DNA of 64,000 nucleotides from Rubripirellula tenax (GTDB taxonomy: Bacteria > Planctomycetota > Planctomycetia > Pirellulales > Pirellulaceae). The first letter of the stretch is position 1; each line of letters starts with the position of its first letter. Below the pieces are notes generated by a model. The model saw only the letters and a program-made list of their open reading frames with translations. It was not told where the DNA came from and did no database searches. A program made the position numbers and the translations under genes. This document shows positions 9,676 through 17,697 of the stretch, in pieces. The stretch spans positions 310,001 through 374,000 of the forward strand of contig NZ_SJPW01000007.1 of the NCBI RefSeq assembly GCF_007860125.1, read 5' to 3'.

Positions 9676-9681
9676 TACAAT
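9676..9681 (+). promoter_or_regulatory. Possible -10 box for ybaB-recR
   Basis: TACAAT sits 42 bases before the ybaB start, in the short gap after mqnE. It matches five of six bases of the sigma-70 -10 consensus. No good -35 box is present at 16-18 bases upstream, so this is only a candidate. Confidence 0.35.
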
Positions 9682-9723
9682 TCGGCTTCGCAAACCGCCT
9701 CATCCCAATCAAGGTAACCACCC

Positions 9724-10083
9724 ATGTTCAAAGGACTCGGAAATATCGGCAACATCGCGTCGATGATGGGGTCGATCCAACAATTGCCCGATCGCATCAA
9801 AGAACTGAACGATCGAATGAAATCCGAATCAGTCAGCGCGTCGTCGGGCTGTGGTGCCGTTCACGTGACGATGTCGGGCACCGGCCATGTCCAATCTGTA
9901 AAAATCGCCGACGGCTCGCTGTCGGGCGAACCATTGGAATTAGCAATTGCCGATGCGACCAACGCCGCCGGCGCGGCCGCCAAACAGCTGTATGCTGAAT
10001 CGATTAGCCATCTGGTCAACGACCTCGACCTGAAGATCCCAGGGTTGGACAGCATCATTACGACGTTGACCGGAGGCGGCTGA
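9724..10083 (+). CDS. YbaB/EbfC family nucleoid-associated protein
   Basis: A 119-residue small protein of the usual YbaB length. It starts MFKGLGNIGNIASMMG and contains a predicted N-terminal helix, a central beta-sheet with phrases such as CGAVHVTMSGTGHVQSVKI, and the late segment DAAN-like ATNAAGAAAKQL. YbaB proteins are dimers that bind DNA without strong sequence preference. The gene sits five bases before recR, a very common pairing in bacteria, which supports the call and suggests a joint transcript. Confidence 0.85.
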   Translation: MFKGLGNIGNIASMMGSIQQLPDRIKELNDRMKSESVSASSGCGAVHVTMSGTGHVQSVKIADGSLSGEPLELAIADATNAAGAAAKQLYAESISHLVNDLDLKIPGLDSIITTLTGGG

Positions 10084-10088
10084 TCGCG

Positions 10089-10688
10089 ATGAGCAAGCAT
10101 GCCGGCGCGGTCGCCGAACTGGTCGAACAATTGGGACGATTACCGGGGGTCGGCCGCAAGAGCGCCGAACGCTTGGCGTTTCATTTGTTGCGTGTCAGCG
10201 AATCGGAGGCACTGGCGCTAGCCGAATCGATCCGACGCGTGCGACAAGACGTCCGCTATTGTGCGACGTGCTTCAATTTGGCCGAGTCGGAAACCTGTTC
10301 GATCTGTGCCGATTCGGGTCGAGACCTGACCCGACTGTGTGTGGTCGAGCAACCCCGCGACCTGATGAGCCTGGAACAGGCATCCATCTTCAAGGGGGTT
10401 TACCACGTCCTGCTTGGACGGATCGCTCCCCTGGACGGCATCGGCCCTGACCAACTGACCATCGACGATCTGGTCGAAAGGGTCCGAGTTGGAAATTTTG
10501 TCGAAATAATTATGGCGACCAATCCGACCGTCGAAGGTGACGGGACGTCGCTGTACATCAGCAACCTTTTGAGCGAATTTCCCGTGGAAATCACTCGTTT
10601 GGCGCGGGGTATCACGGCCGGCAGCGTCCTCGAATATGCGAATCGAGAGATGATTGCTGATGCGTTGACCGGTCGACAAAAGCTATAA
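10089..10688 (+). CDS. recR: Recombination mediator RecR
   Basis: A 199-residue protein of normal RecR length. The N-terminal helix-hairpin-helix contains LGRLPGVGRKSAERLAFHLL. It is followed by a four-cysteine zinc finger (CATCFNLAESETCSIC) and a Toprim domain starting with LCVVEQPRDL and including GVYHVLLGRIAPLDGIGP. RecR acts with RecO and RecF to load RecA on gapped DNA. The spacing of five bases from ybaB is typical. All expected residues appear intact. Confidence 0.95.
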   Translation: MSKHAGAVAELVEQLGRLPGVGRKSAERLAFHLLRVSESEALALAESIRRVRQDVRYCATCFNLAESETCSICADSGRDLTRLCVVEQPRDLMSLEQASIFKGVYHVLLGRIAPLDGIGPDQLTIDDLVERVRVGNFVEIIMATNPTVEGDGTSLYISNLLSEFPVEITRLARGITAGSVLEYANREMIADALTGRQKL

Positions 10689-10766
10689 GCGGCAATCTTT
10701 CCTACCGCAGCCGGTAAAATCCGACTACATCGGAACGAAATTCGCTCTGGTGGCGCTTCGTTGCGG

Positions 10767-10772
10767 TATGAT
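10767..10772 (+). promoter_or_regulatory. Possible -10 box for rpoN
   Basis: TATGAT lies 65 bases before the rpoN start at 10837 and matches five of six bases of the sigma-70 -10 consensus. No convincing -35 box precedes it. A second weak candidate, TAAAAT, is near 10714. Confidence 0.3.
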
Positions 10773-10836
10773 GTTTGGGGTGTGTCGATTTTTGGTCGAC
10801 AGCCGACGCGCAACTTTCCAACGAAGAGAACTTCCA

Positions 10837-12336
10837 ATGCGGATGTCGATGGGCCTGCAGGCCCGACAATTGCAAACCCAAAAACTGGCTCCTCGGATGA
10901 TCCAGTCGATGGAGATTCTGCAGCTTCCGACAATGGCGCTCCAAGAACGCGTCGAACAGGAAATGAGCGAGAATCCGCTTCTGGAACAGCTTGAATCTGA
11001 CCCACTTGCCCATGATGAGGGCGACGACGACTATCCGCCCGACAAAGACGCGCGCAGTGAGAATGAGAAAGAGTTAGTGGTCGACAACGACCACAGCAAT
11101 CAAGAGGATTTCGAGCGGCTTCAGAACATGATTTCGGAGCTGCCCAACACGTTCGACGAGTCGTTCAAGCGTTCGGCAAACCGAGTTTCTGAAGACGCCG
11201 ACCGTCGCCATGACTTGATGGCTAACGCCGTTTCGCGCCCGGAATCCTTGAACGATTTTTTACTGCACCAATTGGCTGAATTGGACATCGACGACGATGT
11301 CGAACAAATGGCCGAACGGATCATCAGCACGCTGGATGCCCGCGATGGCGGTTACCTGCGTTCACCGCTCGCCGACTTGATGCCGGCGGGACACACCGCC
11401 GATGACTTGGCCACGGCCGACAAGGCGCTTGCCATTGTGCAATCGCTCGAGCCGACGGGAATTGCGGCGCGTGATTTGAGCGAATGCTTGCTGATGCAAA
11501 TCAAACCTTCGTTCCCGCATTTCGAAGAAATGCGCAGGCTGATCAAAGATCATCTTTCCGATCTTGCCGAGAACCGCTTGCCGCAAATTGCCAAGAAGAC
11601 CAGCTATTCGATCGAGCTGATCCAAACGGTACGCGATGAGTTGCACGGCCTGAACCCGAAACCGGGCGCGGCATTCATGGAAACCTACGTCCCCAATGTC
11701 ACGCCGGACATCATCCTGGAAGTGGATGAGGCCGGCGACTACACCGTTCGCCTTGACGACGATCGCGTACCTCAACTTTACATCAGCGAGTACTATCGCC
11801 GTCGCCTGCAGGACCCGAACAGTTCGGCCGAAGAACGCGAGTTCATCAAGAATAAGATCAACAGCGCCCAGTGGTTGATCGATTCGATCGAACAGCGACG
11901 CAGCACGCTGACCAAGGTCGCCGAAGCCATCGTTGCACACCAAAAACGTTTTTTGGACGAAGGCCCGGAAGCCATCGAGCCACTGAAAATGCAACAAATT
12001 GCAGACAAGGTCGGCGTACACGTCACCACGGTCAGCCGAGCGGTCGACGACAAATGGATCCAGACCCCGCGAGGAATCCTGCCATTGAAGCGGTTTTTCG
12101 TCGGCGGAACACAAACGGAAGACGGCGACGATGTCGCCTGGGATACGATCCGGCTAAAACTGCAAGAATTGATCGACAAGGAAGACAAGAGCGATCCGCA
12201 CAGCGACGAAAAACTTGTCGATGAATTGAAGAAAGCCGGCATGACGGTCGCGCGGCGAACCGTCACGAAGTACCGAAAGAAAATGGGCATCCCCAGCAGT
12301 CGCCAACGACGCGATTGGTCGCTGGTAAAAAAATAG
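10837..12336 (+). CDS. rpoN: RNA polymerase sigma-54 factor RpoN
   Basis: A 499-residue sigma-54. Region I begins at once with a Gln/Leu-rich segment (GLQARQLQTQKLAPRMIQSMEILQLP). An acidic linker follows, then the core-binding region and a helix-turn-helix. The C-terminus carries the RpoN box as ARRTVTKYRKKMGI, which reads the -24 promoter element. The start at 10837 gives the normal N-terminus; an earlier start at 10750 adds 29 residues unlike the family. Sigma-54 works only with AAA+ activators, and one such NtrC-type activator is encoded at 26766-28187 in the same window. Confidence 0.95.
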   Translation: MRMSMGLQARQLQTQKLAPRMIQSMEILQLPTMALQERVEQEMSENPLLEQLESDPLAHDEGDDDYPPDKDARSENEKELVVDNDHSNQEDFERLQNMISELPNTFDESFKRSANRVSEDADRRHDLMANAVSRPESLNDFLLHQLAELDIDDDVEQMAERIISTLDARDGGYLRSPLADLMPAGHTADDLATADKALAIVQSLEPTGIAARDLSECLLMQIKPSFPHFEEMRRLIKDHLSDLAENRLPQIAKKTSYSIELIQTVRDELHGLNPKPGAAFMETYVPNVTPDIILEVDEAGDYTVRLDDDRVPQLYISEYYRRRLQDPNSSAEEREFIKNKINSAQWLIDSIEQRRSTLTKVAEAIVAHQKRFLDEGPEAIEPLKMQQIADKVGVHVTTVSRAVDDKWIQTPRGILPLKRFFVGGTQTEDGDDVAWDTIRLKLQELIDKEDKSDPHSDEKLVDELKKAGMTVARRTVTKYRKKMGIPSSRQRRDWSLVKK

Positions 12337-12406
12337 CGATCGAGCGACGATCGGATGGAGGGACGCTATTTGGCGAGCATTGCCGAGGCCACTTGCCCGC
12401 TGCCCG

Positions 12407-13156
12407 TCACTTTCCAGCAGCCCACCGGGTACCCTGGACCAACGCCCGCAGGAACACTTCGTCCTCGAACGTCTCGTTGGAATGTCCATAGGTGGTCCCG
12501 AAAACACGGGCTTTGCCGTACTGGTTTGTCCAAAGCACGGGATGAACTTTGCCGTCGTTTTCGCTGACCGAGGTCGCCAACGCGGTCGCATTGGGCCATA
12601 GCTTTTCGATCACGTAGAGCTCGTCCATTGCGCTGACGTGGTCGCTCGGGTATCCCGCCATGATGGGATGGTCCTTTTCGATCACGTCAATCTTGTAATG
12701 GCTTTGGTGATCATGCCGGCGGCTGGTGACTCCCAAGAATTCCCGCCAATCATCGATTTCGGCTTCGCGGTACGTGTGCATCGCACAGTGGATCACGACC
12801 GCATTCACACCCCCTTGATGTGTCTTTGTGATCGACCGGATGTAGTCAGGATCCGTTGTGGCGGCGAAGCACTCGTTGTGAATCACGACATCGAATCCGT
12901 CAGCCCAATCTGACTTTTTGTACATATCGATCTGCGCCTGGGTCCCGTTTCCACCATCATTCACCACCGTCCATGTGGCGTCGACGCCGTGTTTTGCAAA
13001 CGCCAACTGCATCGCCTTGGTTTGAAAGTCATAGTCGTGGCAGCAGCCACCCGTGACGACCAAGATCTTTAGCGACGAATTTCTCACGCCTTCAGCGCGA
13101 CAGAGACCAGCGGAAACCACCAACGCAACCACACAACAGGACAAAAACCGCAACAT
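12407..13156 (-). CDS. Secreted ThuA-like (trehalose utilisation family) protein
   Basis: A 249-residue protein with an N-terminal signal peptide (MLRFLSCCVVALVVSAGLCRA) and a ThuA domain of the class I glutamine-amidotransferase-like fold: KILVVTGGCCHDY, DVVIHNECFA, VNAVVIHCAMHTYR and a late VFGTTYGHSNET. In Agrobacterium/Sinorhizobium, ThuA takes part in trehalose catabolism; in planctomycetes exported ThuA-like proteins are abundant and their substrate is unknown. The gene converges with rpoN (70 bases apart). The upstream hairpin at 13197-13246 separates it from the DUF4912 gene. Confidence 0.8.
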   Translation of the reverse strand: MLRFLSCCVVALVVSAGLCRAEGVRNSSLKILVVTGGCCHDYDFQTKAMQLAFAKHGVDATWTVVNDGGNGTQAQIDMYKKSDWADGFDVVIHNECFAATTDPDYIRSITKTHQGGVNAVVIHCAMHTYREAEIDDWREFLGVTSRRHDHQSHYKIDVIEKDHPIMAGYPSDHVSAMDELYVIEKLWPNATALATSVSENDGKVHPVLWTNQYGKARVFGTTYGHSNETFEDEVFLRALVQGTRWAAGK

Positions 13157-13196
13157 GAACGACCAACTTACAAAGGCGAAAGGGTGTAAAAGACAC

Positions 13197-13246
13197 AGGC
13201 CAGGGATCGGTGGGCGTGATCAGCACGCCGCAACGATTCCTGGCCT
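13197..13246 (-). terminator. Long stem-loop, probable terminator of the DUF4912 gene
   Basis: A 13-base-pair stem (13197-13209 with 13234-13246, one G-U pair) encloses a second six-base-pair stem (GGCGTG 13213-13218 with CACGCC 13224-13229). Read on the minus strand it lies 42 bases after the DUF4912 stop codon, and the stem is followed by GTGTCTTTTAC, a modest run of T. It could end transcription or act in the leader of the thuA-like gene. Confidence 0.55.
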
Positions 13247-13288
13247 TTCCGATGCGGTCAAACCGCAAAGTGACGTCTGCGAATCATG

Positions 13289-14695
13289 TTAGAAACGGTC
13301 TTCTAATTCGACCGGCTCCATGACTTTCGTATTGCGTTCGACGGCAACAACAGTCGTTCGTTGACGCAATCCGTCGCGGCTTTCGGCGGTGACGGGCAAC
13401 ACCTGGCGCTTATCGGGCAGCTGCATACGAACGGTAAACGAACCGTCGGGCTGCAACTTGACCGGGCGACCGGAAACTAAAACGGATGCCGACGGCAGAG
13501 TCTTTCCGAAAATGATCAACTCAGCATCGACTTCGAATGGCAATTGGGACTGACGAAGAAGCGACGGATCGCCAACGGTTTGCCCCTTGTCACCGCGAAT
13601 GGGCATCGGCCTTCGCAGCCGCTCTTCAAAGACTTCTTTCAAGTCACCCGCGTCGGTGTCGTATCCACCGCTGAGCGAGTAGATCCGCTCGTAATCTTCC
13701 GCGATGTCATGCCAATGTTCGTCCAAACGCTCGCAATCATTGGGTTGAGGCGTTTCGACCACATTGCTGCGGCAAAGGGTATGAAACTCGCCCGTGGATG
13801 TGACATAACCGACCGCGACGCGGAACCGCGACGGTGGCTCGTCGACATCGATGTACCAGTTGTTGACACCACCGTGGATTGGAATGTCACGCTCGGTCCG
13901 CTCAGCCCCGTTGGAGTCCACCTCACTGACCGCCAACAATCGCAGTACTGGCATCGCCGTGTGCCATCGTTCGGCGAGCGAGGACTGAGCCCGCTGGACA
14001 CTTGCACGCGTGATTTCCCAAGTCGCTTGCAACCAGAACGAATCGCGGACCATCAGAACGACTCGGTCCTGGTGCGGTTCGTCGCCGCGTGTCCGCTGGG
14101 CACCATGGTTGACCGCGGCACCAGCAACAAGCATTCCCGTCGACAGATCCTTGTTCTTCATCATGGTTTCGCGACGCTTCCGCATTTGAGCGCGAATGCG
14201 AGCGGTCTTCGGATCAATACGCGGCTCGGGCAACTTCGGCACGGGCTTGTTGAGCCGCTGCTGATCCGATTTGTAGGACGTTGATTTCGTTGTTCGCGCG
14301 GCCTGCTTGGCGACGGTTTCAACCTTGCCGGCATCCGAAGCGACAGCGTTTCGCTTCGACGCGGAAGCCTTCAATGTTGCCGATTTTGATGTCGCTGACT
14401 TCGCATCTAAAGGCTTCGATGTTGCCGTCTTGGACGCGACAGGACTGGAGGCCTTTTTCGCCTTGGCAGACACCTTTTGAGGCGTCTTCCGAGTCGTCGC
14501 CTTCGCGGAAGCGAGCTTTGATTCTGAGGTGCTGTTACTCGACGTTGATTTACGTCGAAGCCGTCGCTGGACCTTACGAATTTCCTCGACCAACTCGTCT
14601 TTCTTCATGCCATGCCAGCCCGGCACATTGTAGTTTCGGGCTAAATCCGCCAGCTCGCGACGCGTCTGTGCCTTCAAGTCTGCGGTAGTAATCAT
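13289..14695 (-). CDS. DUF4912 protein with Rho-N/SAP-like N-terminus and Lys/Ser/Ala-rich linker
   Basis: A 468-residue protein in four parts. Residues 1-45 look like a Rho N-terminal or SAP-like helical module (TADLKAQTRRELADLARNY and GMKKDELVEEIRK). Residues of about 46-160 are a low-complexity basic linker of repeated ATSK/ASK units. Residues of about 200-320 resemble DUF4912 (VVLMVRDSFWLQATWEI and WYIDVDEPPSRFRVAVGY). The end is a short beta-rich domain with SVLVSGRPVKLQPDG. The start is supported by a strong GGGAGGT seven bases upstream on the minus strand; an earlier start at 14716 is less likely. The basic linker suggests nucleic-acid binding, but that is inference; no function is known to me. 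Confidence 0.7.
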   Translation of the reverse strand: MITTADLKAQTRRELADLARNYNVPGWHGMKKDELVEEIRKVQRRLRRKSTSSNSTSESKLASAKATTRKTPQKVSAKAKKASSPVASKTATSKPLDAKSATSKSATLKASASKRNAVASDAGKVETVAKQAARTTKSTSYKSDQQRLNKPVPKLPEPRIDPKTARIRAQMRKRRETMMKNKDLSTGMLVAGAAVNHGAQRTRGDEPHQDRVVLMVRDSFWLQATWEITRASVQRAQSSLAERWHTAMPVLRLLAVSEVDSNGAERTERDIPIHGGVNNWYIDVDEPPSRFRVAVGYVTSTGEFHTLCRSNVVETPQPNDCERLDEHWHDIAEDYERIYSLSGGYDTDAGDLKEVFEERLRRPMPIRGDKGQTVGDPSLLRQSQLPFEVDAELIIFGKTLPSASVLVSGRPVKLQPDGSFTVRMQLPDKRQVLPVTAESRDGLRQRTTVVAVERNTKVMEPVELEDRF

Positions 14696-15307
14696 GTGCA
14701 CCTCCCAGGATTTCAAGACTCGGCCGTAGCCGCGTCGATCGATGATATGTAATCAGCTGGCTGTCTCGTCCTGCTCGCAAGCTGTGTTTCCCGTGTCAAG
14801 TTGGCGTCCCAGCGGGTTTCGATCTCGCTGACGCAGCAACTGCAAAGGCAGGCTGTGACTGGCGGGGGTGCCCAAACTTGGTCTGAACCTACGACTTTAC
14901 CACTCTGCCTCAGGCTTTGCCTATGACAACCGAGGGTTCGGTTCGTGTCCGTTCAATACGCGGTAATGGCACAATCGTCACCTGAATCATTATTGCAAGG
15001 GTTGTTAGAAAGTTCTAGATGCGAGGGGGGGTTTTCGACCACATTGGCTGGAAAATAGACACTCACGGCCGTTTCCCGCGACTCAATCTGCATATTTTCA
15101 CTTCCCCGATCTGACGACGACCGCGACATTTCGACCAGCCGGGGCATTTCTTCCAACGGGCGGCAAGGAGCACAAGTTGACCAGGCGGCCCAGGTGCGGC
15201 GATCCGTCGCTGCCTCTGGTGGCAAACCGATCTGCAGTCACACTGTCCCTCAAAGATCCCAAGACCAACGTTTGACTTCAGTCCTCAAAGAAACGGCGAG
15301 TGAAGCG
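14696..15307. other. 612-base intergenic region before the ATP synthase operon
   Basis: No gene recognised. It separates the minus-strand DUF4912 gene from the plus-strand ATP synthase operon and should hold both promoters, but no clear -35/-10 pair stands out. The segment 14842-14920 has two possible long-range stems (GCAAAG with CTTTGC; AGGCAG with CTGCCT) and a tRNA-reminiscent string on the minus strand. I checked for tmRNA, SRP RNA and RNase P RNA hallmarks and saw none. Confidence 0.4.
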
Positions 15308-15571
15308 ATGGCAGGAAACCCGAGCGAGGTTGACGGCGAGCCACATCTCCCCGCTCGTAAACCATCCTCGTCGAAGACCTGGACGAAATTTGTGAGCGCC
15401 GGCTTAGAGCTGTCCGGTGTTTCGCTCGGCATGGCGGCCGTTGGTTATGGCTTCGATCGATACTTTGATTCATCGCGTCCAATCGCTACTGCGATCGGAC
15501 TGCTGATCGGATTTTCGTTCGGCATGTTTCGTTTCATACAACGGGCGACCAGCGCCAACGATGCTTCCTAG
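15308..15571 (+). CDS. AtpI/AtpZ-like small membrane protein
   Basis: An 87-residue protein with two hydrophobic helices (LELSGVSLGMAAVGYGFDRYF and a second containing ATAIGLLIGFSFGMF), the pattern of AtpZ/AtpI-type proteins found at the head of F-type ATP synthase operons. Such proteins are thought to help assemble the c-ring or to bind Mg/Ca. The ATG at 15308 was chosen because the residues upstream of it (from 15194) look non-coding. It precedes a second AtpI-like gene by 53 bases. Confidence 0.7.
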   Translation: MAGNPSEVDGEPHLPARKPSSSKTWTKFVSAGLELSGVSLGMAAVGYGFDRYFDSSRPIATAIGLLIGFSFGMFRFIQRATSANDAS

Positions 15572-15624
15572 CGACGATGAAGTTGCATTTTTTCACAACG
15601 ACTTTTCAAAACCTTTAGACCCAC

Positions 15625-16197
15625 GTGTTCGATTCGCCCGAAGACCGAAAACCCATCTTGAGTGTCGGCAGGATTTTTGCCGACGCACTACGTGGCTCCA
15701 TGCTGGTCTGGGTGGCAATGACTTGCGTGATTTGCGTATTGGAAGCTTTTTACGCTCCCGGTTGGATCGAGCCCACTTTAACAGTGTCGCTCGCCAGCGG
15801 AATTATCACGATTGCTTCGCTTTTACCGGGGCTGATGTTGAAGTCGCCCGCCGCGACTCGAACATCCCATGCCGCCGAGGTATCGCCAGATTTGGCACAG
15901 ACCCAACAAACCACACATCTGTTCATCATCGGCGCGGCGGCGGCGATGGCAATTCGCTTCGCAGGCACCGTTGCACTGTTCGTCGCGTGCCGTTATCAAT
16001 CTAGCTTGCCGGCGACAACTGCTGCGATTTTTGTCTGCGGTTGGTATATTTTGCTGACAGCGACCGAGATTGCACTGCTTGCGCGCGGCGCATCTGGAAT
16101 CGACCTGACACATGGGCAACGCCACGATAGTGGTGACACCCCCTATCAAGCTTTTCAAACTCTACATTCACCTTCGACGGAATCCACGCTCGGATGA
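15625..16197 (+). CDS. atpI: AtpI-like four-helix membrane protein
   Basis: A 190-residue protein with four hydrophobic helices (near residues 24-45, 50-72, 97-125 and 130-153), resembling the ATP synthase I family. The start is GTG (15625). Its stop codon overlaps the atpB start in ATGA, which implies translational coupling. Family members act as c-ring assembly factors and are not part of the finished enzyme. The polar loop between helices 2 and 3 is not conserved-looking. The call rests on topology and position rather than a strong motif. Confidence 0.65.
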   Translation: MFDSPEDRKPILSVGRIFADALRGSMLVWVAMTCVICVLEAFYAPGWIEPTLTVSLASGIITIASLLPGLMLKSPAATRTSHAAEVSPDLAQTQQTTHLFIIGAAAAMAIRFAGTVALFVACRYQSSLPATTAAIFVCGWYILLTATEIALLARGASGIDLTHGQRHDSGDTPYQAFQTLHSPSTESTLG

Positions 16198-17216
16198 ATT
16201 TGCTGATTGCCGCCGCCGATAATCCTGTCACACACGTGGTGCCGCACGCGTTGACCAAAGAGCCGCTCTTCAGCATCGCGACGGGCGGTGGTGACATTCC
16301 GGCCTTGAACATTTATGACGGCGTGTACAATTTTCACATCACCAACCACCTGATGATGTCGGCCGTTGCCGCGATCATGGTGATCTTGGTTTTTTGGTGG
16401 GTATCACGTCGCGTGCGAGTCAAGGGCGAAGGCTTGACTGCCTATCAAACCCGGGGCCGCGTTGCTCAGCTTTTTGAAACCATGTGCACGTTCATTCGCG
16501 ACGAAGTCGTGCGACCGAACCTGCATGAAAAAACTGATAAATACATCTACTACATCTGGACGATCTTCTTCTTCGTCCTGTTTGCAAACCTGCTTGGTTT
16601 GATTCCGATCGGATCGATCATGTACCTGATCAGCGGTGACCCTCATGATATGCATTATGGGGGCACGGCCACGGGGAACCTGTCGCTTAACGTCATCTTG
16701 GCGCTCGGAAGCTTCATCGCGATTCTCTACATCGGCATCAAAGAGACGGGTGCAAAAGCGTTCTTCGCGCACTTCAACCCGATCGGCTGGGATGATCCCA
16801 AGATGCTCGCGATCGGTATTCCGCTTTACATTTTGGAGTGGATCGGACTGGTCATCAAATGCGTCGTCCTTGCGATGCGATTATTCGGAACCATGATGGC
16901 CGGTCACTTGGTGATTGCGGCGTTCATCGGCTTGATTTTCATGGCCGTGAAGGTATCACTCGGACTCGGTTACGGAGTCCAGTTGGCTGTGATCGGTGGC
17001 GGCATCGTCTTGACTTTACTCGAGCTGTTCATTTGCTTCCTGCAAGCGTTCATCTTCACGTTCTTGACTGTGCTGTTCATTTCGCAGGTTGCGACTGTTC
17101 ACCACCATGACGATCATTCTGAAGACGAGCATCCGTTTAGCGACGAAAATCAAATGGACCTCGACAAACTTCTGTCACCCGAACGCATCACGCCGATGCA
17201 CGACCCGGCTGGCTAA
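16194..17216 (+). CDS. atpB: F1Fo ATP synthase subunit a
   Basis: A 340-residue membrane protein with at least five helices. The segment AMRLFGTMMAGH holds the essential arginine that faces the c-ring, and the preceding ILEWIGLVIKCVVL and following GIVLTLLELFICFLQAFIFTFL are typical. It forms the proton half-channels of Fo. The C-terminus has a His/Asp stretch (HHHDDHSEDEH) after the last helix, longer than in E. coli subunit a. It overlaps the atpI-like gene by four bases and is followed 109 bases later by atpE. Confidence 0.95.
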   Translation: MNLLIAAADNPVTHVVPHALTKEPLFSIATGGGDIPALNIYDGVYNFHITNHLMMSAVAAIMVILVFWWVSRRVRVKGEGLTAYQTRGRVAQLFETMCTFIRDEVVRPNLHEKTDKYIYYIWTIFFFVLFANLLGLIPIGSIMYLISGDPHDMHYGGTATGNLSLNVILALGSFIAILYIGIKETGAKAFFAHFNPIGWDDPKMLAIGIPLYILEWIGLVIKCVVLAMRLFGTMMAGHLVIAAFIGLIFMAVKVSLGLGYGVQLAVIGGGIVLTLLELFICFLQAFIFTFLTVLFISQVATVHHHDDHSEDEHPFSDENQMDLDKLLSPERITPMHDPAG

Positions 17217-17325
17217 GCGAAATTTCACGAACTAACCCCTTTCCCCTTTAGTAATCACTCGCCAATCCGAATCGTTTCGTGTGCGGTGAGAATCAAACGA
17301 GATTTTTCTCAGGAGCAATTTGAAG

Positions 17326-17577
17326 ATGTTAGAAATGGCAACGTTGTTGGCGCAGGCTACGGTTGACTCTGGTTTCGGCACCCTCGGTGTTGGTATCGGA
17401 ATGGGTTTGGCAATCGTCGGTGCTGGTCTTGGCATCGGCAGAATCGGGGGCTCGGCTGTTGAAGCGATCTCGCGTCAACCCGAAGCCAGCGGAACCATCG
17501 CGACTCAAATGCTGATTTCGGCCGCACTGATCGAAGGTGCTACCGTTATCGCGTTGATCCTGTTGCTGATCCGCTAA
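17326..17577 (+). CDS. atpE: F1Fo ATP synthase subunit c
   Basis: An 83-residue hairpin of two hydrophobic helices. Helix 1 has the glycine-rich GAGLGIG, the polar loop has the RQPE motif (50-53), and helix 2 carries the ion-binding carboxylate Glu70 in ALIEGAT. The residue after Glu70 is Gly and helix 1 has no matching Gln, so the sodium-ligand set is missing and a proton-type ring is expected. The ATG at 17326 follows AGGAG (17311-17315) at a suitable distance; a TTG two codons upstream is less likely. The strong ribosome site fits the high copy number needed for subunit c. Confidence 0.95.
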   Translation: MLEMATLLAQATVDSGFGTLGVGIGMGLAIVGAGLGIGRIGGSAVEAISRQPEASGTIATQMLISAALIEGATVIALILLLIR

Positions 17578-17697
17578 TTGTGCTCGCACTCGCTTCGTCG
17601 TCCGCACGATCAGATTCGCTCCGTCAAGTTGCGAATACTGGTGGGCGGCAAAGCGGCTCGCTTCGAAAGTTTACCAATGATCTTGAAAGGCCAATCG

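Noticed and set aside
11362-12114. Open frame of 250 codons on the minus strand
   Set aside because: Antisense of rpoN; a shadow caused by codon bias.
12337-12353. CGATCG-N5-CGATCG after rpoN as terminator
   Set aside because: Only six base pairs and no T run follows; such palindromes are common by chance in this DNA.
14860-14915. tRNA-Leu-like string on the minus strand
   Set aside because: D-arm-like and T-arm-like strings are present but no acceptor pairing or anticodon stem can be drawn.
17326-17577. Possible sodium-type ATP synthase c subunit
   Set aside because: The residue after Glu70 is Gly and helix 1 has no Gln at the matching place, so the known sodium ligands are absent.
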